64,000 nucleotides of DNA, taken from Acanthococcus lagerstroemiae (taxonomy: Eukaryota > Arthropoda > Insecta > Hemiptera > Eriococcidae). The notes beneath the pieces are model-generated. The model saw nothing but the letters and a program-made list of their open reading frames with translations. It did not search any database and was not told the DNA's origin. The stretch lies in NCBI GenBank assembly GCA_031841125.1, contig CM063110.1, forward strand, positions 57,573,946 to 57,637,945, read 5' to 3'. Position 1 is the stretch's first letter. Each line of letters starts with the position of its first letter. Shown piece by piece: positions 33,866-45,451 of the stretch. A program made the position numbers and the translations under genes.

Positions 33866-33994
33866 AGTACAATCGTCCGTCATTTTGACTTCAACCGTGC
33901 CGGTGGATGCCGAGTCCGACTATGCGGAGCGTACCGCGTAGTCAATTCGGCATCGACGGGCGCGGTTGGATTCAAAACGGCGGACGATCGTACT
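33866..33994. repeat. 129-bp near-palindromic foldback
   Basis: AGTACAATCGTCCG at 33866 pairs with CGGACGATCGTACT ending 33994, and pairing continues inward (TTTTGA, CAACCG, GATGCCGA, GACTA, GCGG) to a loop of a few bases near 33928. Arms are about 60 nt with roughly 15 mismatches. Confidence 0.88.
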
Positions 33995-34007
33995 CTCTAT
34001 CTACAGC

Positions 34008-34495
34008 CAGGGATATGAAAGAAGCTGGAAGCGGAAGCCGGAAGTTTTTATGTATCTTGACTCAAATCGAGAAGCCGGTAGCCGGAAGTCAATTCCAGTT
34101 GGAAGCCAGAAGCTGGAAGAGAAGCCTTTTGTTTATCGGCTTCTTTTTGACTTCCAAGTTCCAACTCAGAGTCAGCATTTGGCCTAACTTGTCAATCATT
34201 ATTTACAAGAAAATAGTTCTGAAACTCGTTGCTTTAAAGTCTTTTTTGAACTTTCAACCAGCTTGAAATTGAAATGTTCTATGTAATAACAAAAATGACC
34301 TTAACTCCCCTTTGCATGGTGTCCTTTTTATTTTTCAACGGGAGCTGAAAGTCAAAAGCTGGAAGTTTTTTGAAATAACAGAAGCCGGAAGCCGGAAGTT
34401 TTTAAAGTACAAAATTGAAAGAAGCTGGAAGCTTTTTAAAATTATGGAAGCCAGAAGTCGGAAGAGAAGTTTTTTCAATAAGCTTCTCATCCCTG
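34008..34495 (+). mobile_element. hAT MITE with GAAGCYGGAAG repeats
   Basis: CAGGGATATGAAAGAAGCT (34008) and, inward from 34495, CAGGGATGAGAAGCTT form the ends. Flanks TCTACAGC (34000-34007) and TCTAGAGC (34496-34503) agree at seven of eight bases. The interior carries many GAAGCTGGAAG/GAAGCCGGAAG words near both ends, probable transposase-binding subterminal repeats. It is 488 bp with no transposase. Confidence 0.88.
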
Positions 34496-34826
34496 TCTAG
34501 AGCTTTATTAAAACTCAGAATTGAAGGCCCCTTTTCTAAAATATTTTTTCAATACATGTGCGAAAATTGCCTTATTTGTAATCAATTTTCAGTGCCAGAA
34601 GTGAAACTTTCAAGACAACAGTGGAGTGCACTGACAATATGCTTAGCAAGTAAAAAGTATGCAGGAAAAGTAACTTTTATGCTCTAGTGCAAAAATGAAC
34701 AAAAAATAACCATTCGTGTATAAACCTTCCGCCAGTAGAAGCGCTAATGTAGGATTCGAACTGGGCAAACGACAACAACAACACCGGAACTAAACCTTAC
34801 TAATAAGCGAACGGTGATGGTTACTT

Positions 34827-35031
34827 TGACTACCATAAGAAAAATACACGGAGCAAAGATCATTATGTTACTACCTGAGAATAAGAAATTTTTTAGAAAC
34901 CAAAGGTACACATTTTTAATCCAGACGGTTTTTAGCATTTTTGCTAATAAACTTCTGGTTAGTAACAAATTTCTTATTCTCAGGTAGTAACATGATGATC
35001 TTTGCTCCGTGTGCTTTTCATATGGGAGTCA
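34827..35031. repeat. Foldback with ~68-bp arms
   Basis: TGACTACCATA...ACACGGAGCAAAGATCAT...TACCTGAGAATAAGAAATTT (34827-34894) is mirrored at 34967-35031 with few differences. The loop is about 70 nt and itself partly pairs (AACCA/TGGTT). Confidence 0.88.
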
Positions 35032-35177
35032 AAACGTTCGTTGGCCAAAAGTTGAGTATTTTTTCTAACCGTAACCAAGAACTGTAACTCACTGTGTGAC
35101 GTCAAATCACCGTTCACATATCAAAAAGGTTGTGTCTATTTGTCGGTATATACCTACGAATAAGAAGCTATCTGTCG

Positions 35178-35511
35178 GTATATACCTACAAGTAAGAAGC
35201 TATCTGTCGGTACATGTACCTCTGAATAAAAAGCCAAATCTGTCGGTATATTATGAATTATTTACAGCAAAATAGTTCATCGTCAGTAAGTTACAACTTT
35301 ATAAATGGAGAATAATGGGGAATTTATTTACGCGCCACAATCAGGGCAACCGTCAGCGATCTCGGAGAGACAATGGATATGAATTCGGTTCAGGCAGCAA
35401 TCAGTTTTCGTGAAATTTGATGTGAGTGGTAAAGCGCATACAGGGCAAAGCTCGGCGTCACATTTGCATTTCTTCCAAGGAAGATGAGTTGTAGGCTGAG
35501 AATTTGAGCGT
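35178..35511 (+). repeat. ~330-bp inverted repeat, left arm
   Basis: It carries AAATCTGTCGGTATATTATG, GTTACAACTTTATAAATGGA, CGCGCCACAATCAGGGCAAC and GTAGGCTGAGAATTTGAGCG, each found in reverse complement in 35916-36245. Confidence 0.88.
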
Positions 35512-35915
35512 CATCTTCAATGCTTTTAGAGGAGAATCCTGCGCCAGTAATTAACCGTGAGAAGTACAACATCATACTACCCATTGCGATGAATATAGCT
35601 ACCCTCGTTTCGTGCCATGGTACAGAGCAGTTTACGGAGTATGTAGAAGCGCCTAAAAAAGGTGGAAGATGTGGTCAGAGCAGGGACAAGCTTTTCACGT
35701 GAATCGTCCGATGCCTCTCCCCTTGTTGCTTCTCCCATCACTGAACTTCCATAGAAGTCTCTTTCAACATCACCTCCTTCGACCTCGCCTTCCCAAGTTC
35801 AAAGTAAGTTTAACTTGCAGTTCAAAAGAAAACCGAAAGCCTGAGGTAGACCTAAGCGAGCTGTTCGTCAGCTGTGTTCATTCAATGGAAGTACAGCAGA
35901 CAGGGTTCCTGCAAA

Positions 35916-36245
35916 ACGCTCAAATTCTCAGCCTACAACTCACCTTCCTTGGAAGAAACGCAAATGTGACGCCCAGCTTTGCCCTGTATGCGCTTCACCA
36001 CTCAAAACAAATTTCGCAAAAACTGATTGCTGCCTGAACCGAATTCATATCCATTGTCTCTCCGAGATCGCTGACAGTTGCTCTGATTGTGGCGCGTAAA
36101 TAAATTCTCCATTATTCTCCATTTATAAAGTTGTAACTTACTGACGATGAACTCTTTTGCTGTAAATAATTCATAATATACCGACAGATTTGGCTTTTTA
36201 TTCACAGGTACATATACCGACAGATAGCTTCTTATTCGTAGGTAT
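35916..36245 (-). repeat. ~330-bp inverted repeat, right arm
   Basis: Reverse-complement partner of 35178-35511; the spacer between the arms is about 400 bp. Confidence 0.88.
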
Positions 36246-37687
36246 GAAATAATCGCTTGTAAGCAGAGTTATATTACGACCCAAAAATTCATATGTCATA
36301 TTTTATGATTTATACAAATTTATGAAAGGGTGGGAATATAGATTATTTCAGCCAATTAATTAGTTATGAAAGCTCAACTTGATGCAGTGGAAGGCTTGTG
36401 ATGAGCTTTTATCGCCAGCTCAAAGACTAGGCAATATTGTTTATGTACTGAGAGTCGCTACTACAGGAATAAAGCCATGGTATACTAACAAACGTATATT
36501 AAATTTAAACAAGGAAACTAATTTAATATATCCTTCTAAATATGCCTCTTTATTATATTATGCTCCTCCGGCGTCGGCAACTTCTAGGTTCGAACTAGCC
36601 ATGGGCTGCATCATCTAACAGTACATGGAACAAACACATATACTGTCAGTCATAAGATGTCAAGATAACGGTAAATTTTAGTAGGTGAAGAGCCAATGTA
36701 GGATTCTAAAGGCGGTTCGTGAAGTCAGTACGAAGCGGCGTGGGGCTGCTTAAGTGACCTGTACCAGTGGTCAGCATAATGGAAACCTACTCAGGAACTT
36801 ATAGGTGGATTCAATGTCAAGGATTGCTTGAGCATTAAGTGCACCACAATTTAGGGTAGCCTCGGAGTCAAGGATTTCTCGAACTCCAAGCACTACTTGA
36901 AAGGTTCATTTAATGTTGGTCGACACGAGGAGTCGTTAGATATATTGCAGGGTCTGTTTAAGTTGGCATTTGCCTAACTTGTAACAGTGCCTGTCAACGT
37001 GTTTGCCAGTAGATGGCAAGTAAGATAGCGAGCGTTAGCGAGAGAGCAAGAGTGAGATCAACTGTAAGGTAAATTGTAATTAATGCAACGGTTATCTGAC
37101 CTGTAGATCTATGATGATCTTGCTTCACCAACCCGAAACACTTACGCGAATTGAAACACTTAACGCGGACAAATTGAGTATAACACACACAAGCGTAACA
37201 CAAGAGCGTACTGTAGCCTTTGCTGAAACCATATACTTTTCAACTGCATGAAGTTCAACACAGCGATGATACACGGGTCTCTTATCGGCTACCAGGTACT
37301 GTTGTAGCTCGTATGAGCAAGACCATGACTCATTGGTTTATCGTTAGTTTTGGAGTAACAGGCTCAAGCAATTTCGCTTTGTTGAAATATCTGAGGCTAT
37401 CGATACAAGGAATTACAATAGGGACTGAACCTTTCTTATCAACGTTAGCGAAACACTAATGCTGGTAGTCGGCGTTGAAATTTGATGTGATAGGCTCATA
37501 TGCTTTGCTTTTGTTAAGCATCCGAGGCTATCGCATGTTCAAGATATAACACGGAGATATTAATTGACCACATGAATATAATATTTCGACTATTAATTAT
37601 AGTGAGACATTAATAATTAGAGTCGAAGTCGAATTTTTTCGACAGTAGGTACATACCGACAAATAGACACATCATATCAAAAAATAC

Positions 37688-38035
37688 CTTCGACTATACA
37701 CACATGGACTGGTAATACTGATAAGAACGTGAAGGCGTATTTGTCTAAAGTATCCTGTCGAAAAAAGGCAGTTCATCAGAATAATGATGATAGACATATT
37801 TTCAGAATATATTTTCATTTTGTAATGTTTTGGCGTATTGTATACACACGAACACCAAAATATTTCCTTCTGGGAGCTAGAACAACACAATTTGCGGTCT
37901 CCCCGTTTTCTTGTGCAATGCGCGTAATTTTATCACTCACAAAAGGTCATTTTTCGGATATTTTGGACAGACAAGCCTTTCTCCGCACTACCGCTCCTGC
38001 CCACATATTACCAGTCCATGTGTGTATGGTCGAAG
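37688..38035. mobile_element. 348-bp element with 30-bp inverted ends
   Basis: CTTCGACTATACACACATGG and ten further bases (37688-37717) are mirrored at 38006-38035 with one difference. The interior has no coding capacity. It starts 16 bp after the previous element. Confidence 0.8.
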
Positions 38036-40945
38036 AAAAATACCTATTCTACCCATTCATCATTGGATCATCCAAATAAGCAAACGTTGCTTTTATGAAG
38101 GTGTCATTAAGATTACTGTACCAGTCTTTCTTCAAACTATCGCTGACAACTGAGTTGTATACTAAAAGGTGAAGAAATGGCGAAGGGTCGAGAGCCTCTA
38201 ATGAAGACTGCGGCCTGAAATCGTTGCACATCCTTTATACGTTTTTATTCACGAGCCCCCCTCACCTCTCTCACCCCTAGGAGAAGAATTGGATTGTATA
38301 CGATGAATATCAACAAGAATACTACAGGTTATTTTCCTCACTACTTGTCCATAAAGGGAGATCTGCGGCTCGTTCTTGAGTCCGCGGTAGCACACTCCAG
38401 CAGACTCTTTTGTTTGTTTTAATGAAACGACCCGATGAGTTGACATGTTAGTTCGCAATTGTACAATAGGCCGAGTGCAGGCTCGCACTCAAAAACGCTG
38501 CTTATTTTCGATTTAAGAGATTGAAATACAACAATGACCTTTCCTGCGCGTACAATTACCATATTCCAGTTCGTTCGTCGTACGAGAAGCTATTATTGTA
38601 GGCATCGCAGACGCAGTTTGGCGATTCGATCTCTTGCCTTTGAAAACAGAAATACGGTCGTTATCTTATCCAGACAGATGCTGCATTGGGGTGCACCTTT
38701 TAGAATCATACCGCCACCGCCACTCTCTGAACTAGAGCATTCACAGCCGAAACGCAGTTCGCAGTCGTTTCATCGCATCACCCTCGGTCCTTGTTCGTGG
38801 TTGGCGTCCACGAAATTCTCATATCGAATATCCCGTTCTTAATTTGCGTTCCCTGATACCGGGATTACCTTTCACCCTCGTAAAGTACACACAGGACCGC
38901 GCCAGTGCCAGCTTTGCACGCCATTCGGTACCAGTAATACGCTGTAGGTATTTGTACTTTTTATTTTTTCTTCTCACCTCTATCCTTTCTTTGTTCGTGG
39001 GCCCGATATTACCGGGGCCCTTTTGTGCACACCCACCGACGCTATTAGATCGAAATTAAATTACAAATTTCTCGGACTCGTATCTGGAAATGTCTGCCGG
39101 GTGACATAATTAGAAACCGAAATGCTCTCTGTTCAAGCAGCTGCTTCCCGCTTTGTCATTAACATTTTCCCCTCGACTCGTATTGTCGAGGATTCTTTTT
39201 TTTCTTTTGTTCACAACTAACTAAAGCATATTTTACCGCCTCGAAGGTGGAGTAACGCACGTTGACAGTTTTTTCCAACACCGTGCATCGGCTGTATTTC
39301 ACCTTCTTTTTTTTTTCGTTTTCTTTTCGAGCTTATCTCATTTGCTCTCATTCTGGCCGCCACCATTAAACACTCGTTTGGGTTACAGACTAATCAGCCT
39401 TTCAGAAAATTCCTTTCTCGTGTTACGAAACACCACCTTTTTTTTTTTTCGCGAAGGCGTGTTCGTATTCGGGCACGTTCGTTTAATTTGCCCGCGAAAA
39501 CGGTGTCTTTTTGGGGTTGAAATCTAGTCGTGCACAGAAGAATAGAACATGTGTGACAGAGTGCGGGGAGTGCATTTTTATCGAACATTACCGTCAACCG
39601 CGCCAATTGCGAGTCGGCAATTTCGCGGTCTGCGGGATGAAAAATTCCTGCACTCCTTCGTCCGGGCCGACTCGATTTCGCTATCCGGGAAGTTCCCGGT
39701 ATACGTTTAGGAAATTCGTTTTCTATTTCCGACTTTCCCGATATGACTGCGTAACTCGCTCGCATCGATCGACTCGGAAGAGTTAGATGACGCTCCGTAG
39801 TATTAAGGATATTATACCGTTCGACTTAACGTGATAAATGTGCTTCGTATTAACACCAGTATCGGAGAAGAGTGTAATATGACAGACGGCAATATTTCTC
39901 GCGCGCGCGATACCTAATAGAGATAACTCGGCGCGAGTCTATTGAATCAGAAACGAGCAGAGCGGAGAAGAGGAAGAGGAGACTCGACTCAACTTGTGCG
40001 ACCTATTGGCGTAGAAAAGGATCACAGACGTAAATACGTTAAATGTAGCGTGAAGTAAAGGCACCGGATTCGTATAATATAAAGAAAGAGGATATAACAG
40101 ATTCTGTCGGCAAAAAGGCAGCCTTCGCGAGCAAACGATTATGCTCGGATTTCGCGTCTCCACGAGTGGAGTGCTCGTACAGCAATAGTACGGATCGGGT
40201 TGTGCCCTAAATGCGATTTAATTTACTTGTCACATTCACCCGGGGTAGCGCTGCTCAGCTGGAATGAATTCTTGACCAACTAGCCGAGTTTGCAGCATGA
40301 CTTACCCTTTGAGAATGCGAAGAGTCAAATGCCAGGCTGCAGAGCCAGCGCGCATATAGGGATGTATTTGGTCGCCATTTTGGTCACGATTTCGGTTGAA
40401 CGTTTGTAATGGGTGCAAATCAGAAGCAGAGACTGATACTTCCGGAAATGGAAATCTCAAGACGCAGCATGATCTTTTTGACATGGGTGTCTGATGGCTC
40501 GACATGCGAAACAGAAGAATTCCGCAGAAAACACTCCGCAAAAAACACTGTAAAACACGTTCCGCAGAAAAACGTTACCATCGCGTTGTAGTTGCAGTTC
40601 GGTCGGCCAACATGGAAAATGTCGAGCAATGCTGAGAATGGACGACTATTGGGATGTGGAACGGAATGTAGGAGCGCTAATGGGCATTTCCTAATAACAG
40701 GTTGAGTGATCACAAACGTGAATAACATTGTTGTAAATGGGAAATACCAGTTTTGCAAAAAATTATTACATATAAATTTAAGAACTGAAAGATATGCTTC
40801 AAATTTGAACAGTAGGGAGCTACATATTCGAACTTGCGATTTTTTTCTCAAGTGTGTATTGATGAACTGTATAGGACACATTTCCATCATATTATCGTGT
40901 AAGAACAACGTGAAAACAGCTCCCTCCTCCAAGTCGGCCGTAGTT
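38036..40945. other. No gene; unique CpG-containing DNA
   Basis: No splice-bounded exon or repeat family is convincing. Open frames at 39394-39786 (both strands) and 40420-40932 (minus) lack domains. CpG-rich stretches at 39440-39780 and 39890-39990 contrast with the AT-rich repeats and may be regulatory. Confidence 0.4.
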
Positions 40946-41482
40946 TATGCTAGGACATTAATATTATTTGGGTAATAGTTGATTAAAAAGTTTTTTTTGA
41001 GCCTCGTGGTCTCGTGACGAGTGCTGTAAGGATTTGCTGTAATTGGGTGGCCATGGCAGTCGATACGTTTTTTATAACGAGAGGCGATGGTTTTGATTAG
41101 TTCTTCAAAGGAGGGAATCTCTAGATCCCTCCTGATGCCGCAGTTGCGTTTGAACCAGTATGCCATTCACCGGAGTGCTTTGTTTTCAGTGCGGATGAGT
41201 TTTCACAGGTTGGAATTGGAGGCTCCAGATCACAGGGCTGTAAGTCCACACAGGTTTCACCACTGCGTTGTATACTAGCCTTCTAGTTTTGAGGTTGAAT
41301 GGGAAATTCCAGTTGAGAACCCAGTATAGGCTGCGAAGTTTCTTATTTACAATAGGGTTTTTTTTTTGTCCGAAATGTACTCACTCCAATTGAGTTTTGA
41401 GTCCAACGTGATGCCAAGATACTTGGCCGAGTAATGATGGGGAATTTCATCACTGCCGAGCTGGACTAGGAAGAAAACGTAT
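40946..41482 (-). pseudogene. Jockey-like LINE RT, C-terminal part
   Basis: On the minus strand: FFLVQLGSDEIPHHYSAKYL (about 41478-41420), then GITLDSKLNWSEYI, then LRSLYWVLNWNFPFN and LVYNAVVKPVWTYSPVIWSL (about 41280-41200), then a decayed tail. These are the RT thumb region of jockey-type LINEs. Stops and frameshifts break it (for example after the DKKK segment near 41355). It is the continuation of 43745-44450, separated by the gypsy element. Confidence 0.75.
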
Positions 41483-41762
41483 TGTAACAGAATTCGCACC
41501 AAAAACGCACAAAAACATGTAATAACAACTTTAATTCAACACACTAATACAACACAACACTAAACAGTAGCTATATCACTTTGAAAACGCACGATTTATC
41601 ATATACAAAACTATACTGTACGGCAACGGCCTGCGGTCTCTATATACCCCAGTGTTATAGGCAAAACTCCTTATTGCTCTTGTTACTGATCTTCTATTCT
41701 GCTGCTTGAAATGTGTCAATTGTTCTTCACTTTATCTCGAATGTTCGGGAGCATTCGCTACA
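41483..41762 (-). repeat. Gypsy 3' LTR
   Basis: On the minus strand it runs from TGTAGCGAATGC to ...GAATTCTGTTACA (TG...CA) and matches 43464-43744 throughout. Just upstream on the minus strand is a purine tract, AAGGAGGGGGCAG (41763-41775). Confidence 0.9.
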
Positions 41763-41968
41763 CTGCCCCCTCCTTAAGTCTAGATATCCTGGCCAGGTTC
41801 CAGATCTTCTTCATGGTCACCATGCCAGACTGCCAATCGTTCAAGGTGCACAACTTTGGCTAGTCTACAACCAAGCTTCCAAATCCAGCATACAACATCG
41901 TTGATCCACTTAAGCATGATGTATTATCCTTCCCAATGACTCTGTAGCTTTGGGTTTCTTCCTTTTCT

Positions 41969-42400
41969 TCATTGCAGATTGTAGAACCAGACACAGTCAT
42001 CAGTCTGGAAGCCGACATCGTTGGCCCTGATGTCATAGTGAGTTTTCATCCAGTCGCTAGTAGTTTGCAAGTGATTCCAAATCATGCGATGAGTTGAATC
42101 GAGCTTTTCCCTCAGTTGGCTAACAAACTCGTCCAGCAGTTGCGGCTGTTGAGGTGGAGTTCCAAACTCCAGATCGCATTGTATTTGTAGCTCCCAGCCA
42201 AAGACGACCTTTGTGGGAGTGTGCTGTGTACTCTCATGGATGGCTGATCTGTAGGCCAACAGGAATAACGGGATGTGCTAGTCCCAATCTTATCAGTGCT
42301 CAGCAACAGTTTTAGCCAGGTATTCCTTAAGCAATTGGTTGAATTTCTCAACTATGCCGTCAGATTGCGGATGCAGCAAAGTAGTTCTTGTCTTCCAAAT
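41969..42400 (-). pseudogene. Gypsy integrase, C-terminal part
   Basis: Minus strand. A decayed catalytic-E region (LHPQSDG.VEKFNQLLKEYL-like in pieces across two frames, about 42385-42290) is followed by MAYRSAIHESTQHTPTKVVF (42259-42200), GWELQIQCDLEFGTPP and the spacer QLREKLDSTHRMIWNHLQ. This is the end of a retroviral-type integrase core that joins cDNA to the chromosome. A frameshift lies near 42265 and the N-terminal zinc finger and first catalytic residues are missing. Confidence 0.8.
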
Positions 42401-42557
42401 CCTGGATTACACCTCTAGCCCACTGGTCAAATTCCTATGATGTTGTCTCGTCTCTTGGCGTTGACACTGGTCGTCCCTTTGGCAGTTTCCTGACTTTGGT
42501 CTCATACAGCTGTCTGGGCCCAAAGTTGGCAGACTTCTCGAACTTTATAACCCAATC

Positions 42558-43258
42558 TCAATACTTCAGGGTCTGCCATTCAGGGTTGATAATCAGCCTG
42601 TACTGCACCATCATATCCCAGCCAAGAATTGCAGCATCTTGTAAGTCGGCCACTAGGAACTCTTGCGCTCCCATCAGCTTGACTGAGAGCCAGACTGTCC
42701 CATACACTGGCACTGTTTCTCCTGTGACTGTTCGCAGGAAATATTGCTTCTCCTGGTCCACCTCCTCAGCTGGAACCAACTTGCATTGAAGGATCGAGTG
42801 CGATCCTCCAGTTGGAGTCTCTGACAAGGACGCACTGGTTGCTGCTGATTGCCTGGAAGAAGTACTGTCGACGTTGTGGTACGACCAGTCCGGAGTTCCA
42901 GTTCTTTTTCCAGTTTGGCTACCCTTTCATTCTGATCTTCCCACTTCTTCGACTGATCTTGCATTTGTTTCGCCAATGACTTAATTTTCTCATCAACTTC
43001 CTTGATGATATCTTCTTTTAGATTTGTCAGGTCTTCCTTCTTTATCAATTATTCCATCTTGTTGTCCATTTTCTTGGATTGTTCTTCCATTCTCTTTGAC
43101 TGATTGCTCAGCATGTTCATAATGTATTGGAGAGCAGCAGCCGTCATCGTCCCTTCATCTTCTGGTTTTAGTGGTTCCACATCAGAGACGAAAGTTTCCG
43201 AGTCCTTACCTTCGCCTTGCAGATAGGCCTCCAGCCACTGGACCAGTTCCAATTTCAA
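42558..43258 (-). pseudogene. Gypsy gag and protease region, frameshifted
   Basis: On the minus strand, a gag-like start (MKLELVQWLEAYLQGEGK, 43258-) leads through a long charged coiled-coil (MIKKEDLTNLKEDIIKEVDE, 43048-) with a stop between the two near 43049. After a frameshift near 42830 comes a segment with TGETVPVYGTVWLSVKLMGA and VADLQDAAILGWDMM (42750-42600), the C-terminal half of a retropepsin with the ILG.D flap-end motif. No CCHC knuckle is visible, and the DTGA active-site motif falls in the decayed part. Confidence 0.75.
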
Positions 43259-43463
43259 ACCTGATGGCGACTAGTCATGCATGGTTCCTCAATTCCTCCT
43301 GAAGCTCTTTCTGTGTCAGTTTGAATAACTTCTTCGGAGCCATCGCGAATGGAAAGTTCTGATGATACTCACTTCGTCAATGTAAATACCGAATCCACAG
43401 AACCAATGTCCAAATGAGATCTTCTTCATGACACATATTGCCAAATCTCACTTCTGACACCAA

Positions 43464-43744
43464 TGTAACGGAATTCACGCCAAAAAATGCACAAAAACAC
43501 GTAATAACGACTTCACTTCAACACACCAATACAACACAACACTAAACAGTGGCTAAATCACTTTGAAAACGCACAATTTATCGCATACAAACTAGACCAT
43601 ACAGCGATGGCCAGCGGCCTTTATATACCCCAGCGTTATCGGCGAAACTCCTTACCACTCTCGTTATGGATCTTCTATTCCGCTGCTCGAAACATGTCGA
43701 TCGTTCTTCACTTTATCTCAAATGTTCGAGAGGCGTTCGCCACA
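43464..43744 (-). repeat. Gypsy 5' LTR
   Basis: It matches 41483-41762 with roughly one change in ten positions, indicating an old insertion. A TATATA word (minus-strand view of TTTATATACC at about 43620) is in both LTRs and could be the promoter TATA box. Confidence 0.9.
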
Positions 43745-44450
43745 GTTTGTACTTTGTGTTGAATATAAACACGACGTGTTTTGATTTTGTGGCATTGATC
43801 TTGACTGGCCATTTGTGCGTCCAGTCATTGAAAGAGTTCAAGCTACGTTGTAGCTTACTTTTGGCCTCAGTAAAGGTTTTTGCAGTGGAGAGGATGGCAG
43901 TATCGTCTGTGAACATAGCCACTGCTGATCCTTGGGGGTTGAGAGCATCATCGGTGTAGAGGAGGTAAAGCATCGGTGATAGCACGCTGCCTTGTGGAAC
44001 CCCTGCCCGGATGGGGTGCCAAGGGGATAGCTCGCTATCATGATATACACGGAAACAACGTTTCTCGGGGAAGGATTCCAACAGGACAGCAAGGTTGGAT
44101 GGAAGTGATTGTCTTAGTTTGCTGGTTAGGCCGAGGTGCCATACCTTATCAAACGCGTTAGCGACGTCCAGGAAAGCCGATGAGCAAAACTGTTTTCGCT
44201 CGAGTGAGTTACGAATTGTCTTCGCAACATGGTGGACTTGTTCCATCGTCGAGTGCTTTCACCGGAAGCCAAACCAGTAGTCCGGAATGATACCCCTATC
44301 GGCGATGATTGGTTCAATGATGACGTGGTGCAACTTTTCGAAGACTTTGCCAATGATGAGTATCAGCGAGATTGGCCAATATGAGTGCGGTTCGTGTGCA
44401 GGTTTCCCTGGTTTCGGGAATACAATGATCGAAAGGGCGGATTACAGCGC
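43745..44450 (-). pseudogene. Jockey-like LINE RT, N-terminal part
   Basis: Minus strand, one frame with a single early stop: VFPKPGKPAHEPHSYWPISL (about 44435-44375), VFEKLHHVIIEPIIADRGII, then DYWFGFR and a TGA (near 44266) before KHSTMEQVHH. It continues FLDVANAFDKVWHLGL (motif A), AGVPQGSVLSPMLYLLYTDD (motif B, about 44010-43950), and catalytic AMFTDDTAIL (about 43917-43890), where FTDD replaces the usual FADD. It ends at the gypsy LTR after SKHVVFIFNTKY. The endonuclease half is missing. Confidence 0.85.
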
Positions 44451-44827
44451 TCGGGTTGAGAGGAAAGTTGAAAAAGGGGATATACCTATTATGTTTGCAT
44501 AAACAACATTCACTTACTCATGCTTTGAAAAACCGCATTCTGTCGTGCGGTTATGTTTTGTACAGTGTTTTCTGCTTGTTGTGTATTTCACCTTTAAAAC
44601 GACTTCGTTTACTCGGAAATTACGCGATTTTTTGGCAAAATATATAAGAACATTTTCTGCAGAGAATATTATGCTCTACTATTTTTGTCCGAACATTCTT
44701 TTCAAAAACTGAAAATTAGCTGAGATATGCTCAAAAAACCTGTCTGAGTCGTAGTTTTCCGGCTGTGGAGGGTGGAGCGTGCACCGGCGGGGTCCGAACT
44801 TTTAGTATGTGGTTCAGTACGGCGTTC

Positions 44828-44900
44828 CCAACATATATGCCAAATTTCATCTCTCTTGGATTTTTTCCCTCTTTTTAAATGCTAATTCTCCTGGACTAGT
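44828..44900 (+). repeat. Solo end of the CTAGTCCAGG inverted-repeat family
   Basis: CCCAACATATATGCCAAATTTCATCTC...TCCTGGACTAG matches the reverse complement of the outer arm at 49650-49722. Only one end is present. The surrounding 44450-45451 shows nothing else. Confidence 0.6.
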
Positions 44901-45451
44901 ATGGGGTTGACCGACAAGCATCACACTTTTGAAGGCGTACCAAAACGATTTTCATCGAGGCAAGACACGCAAATTTCGTCAAAACGAACACCAGTACACA
45001 CGATAGTCAAGAAATTTTCCTAATTTCCTGATTGTAAATACTCGGACTGATAGAAGGAAAGCCACTGATCATTACTTGTTGCTTGTAGAAGATGTTTCAC
45101 AGAAATCGGCGGAGACAGTATATCATTAACCAAAGTAAATGAGGGCTGAAATATAACAAATTATCCGTCATGCGATCAGCGGATAAACGAAGAGTCAACG
45201 AAACTGAGGAAATGTATATATACTGTACTACGATAAACAGAAAATATCAATAAAGAAAATAAACACGCAATGCTTCACTTTATTCAATCCCGGAGCTATT
45301 ATTACGGGGAGGCCGGAAAGGAGCGAATAAAAAAAGCGAACCAATTTTCGCCCGGCAGGCTTCGGTACGTTTTTCCGACTCGTCGAAGGTGTAATTTCTA
45401 TAATAGCCAGGGCGGAGTAGCGGCTCAAAATCATTTCGAAACCAGAGTGTA

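Larger units (their letters stand above)
35131..37671. mobile_element. Long inverted-repeat element with GTCGGTATATACC ends
   Basis: Outer ends TGTGTCTATTTGTCGGTATA (35131-) and its mirror, ending at 37671, form 27-bp arms with one mismatch. Inside, 35178-35511 is mirrored by 35916-36245. CTGTCGGTA words recur near both ends. The interior 36246-37640 has no recognisable protein. I cannot name the superfamily. Confidence 0.6.
41483..43744 (-). mobile_element. Ty3/gypsy LTR retrotransposon, internally deleted
   Basis: Two 280-bp LTRs enclose 1.7 kb with gag, protease and C-terminal integrase remnants. The reverse transcriptase/RNase H and most of integrase are gone. A tRNA-binding-site-like TTGGTGTCAGAAGTGAG follows the 5' LTR (minus strand, 43463 downward). 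The element sits inside a jockey-like LINE and splits its RT. Flanking bases GTAT and GTTT may be a 4-bp target duplication with one change. Confidence 0.9.

Noticed and set aside
34735..34775. tRNA or SINE B box (minus strand AGTTCGAATCC)
   Set aside because: The neighbouring bases do not form a T-arm stem and no A box is found.
36560..36615. tRNA gene, from GGTTCGAACT at 36589
   Set aside because: No A box at the right distance and no cloverleaf pairing.
40420..40932. 170-codon minus-strand frame
   Set aside because: No domain, no splice or start context, and overlapping frames of similar length on the other strand.
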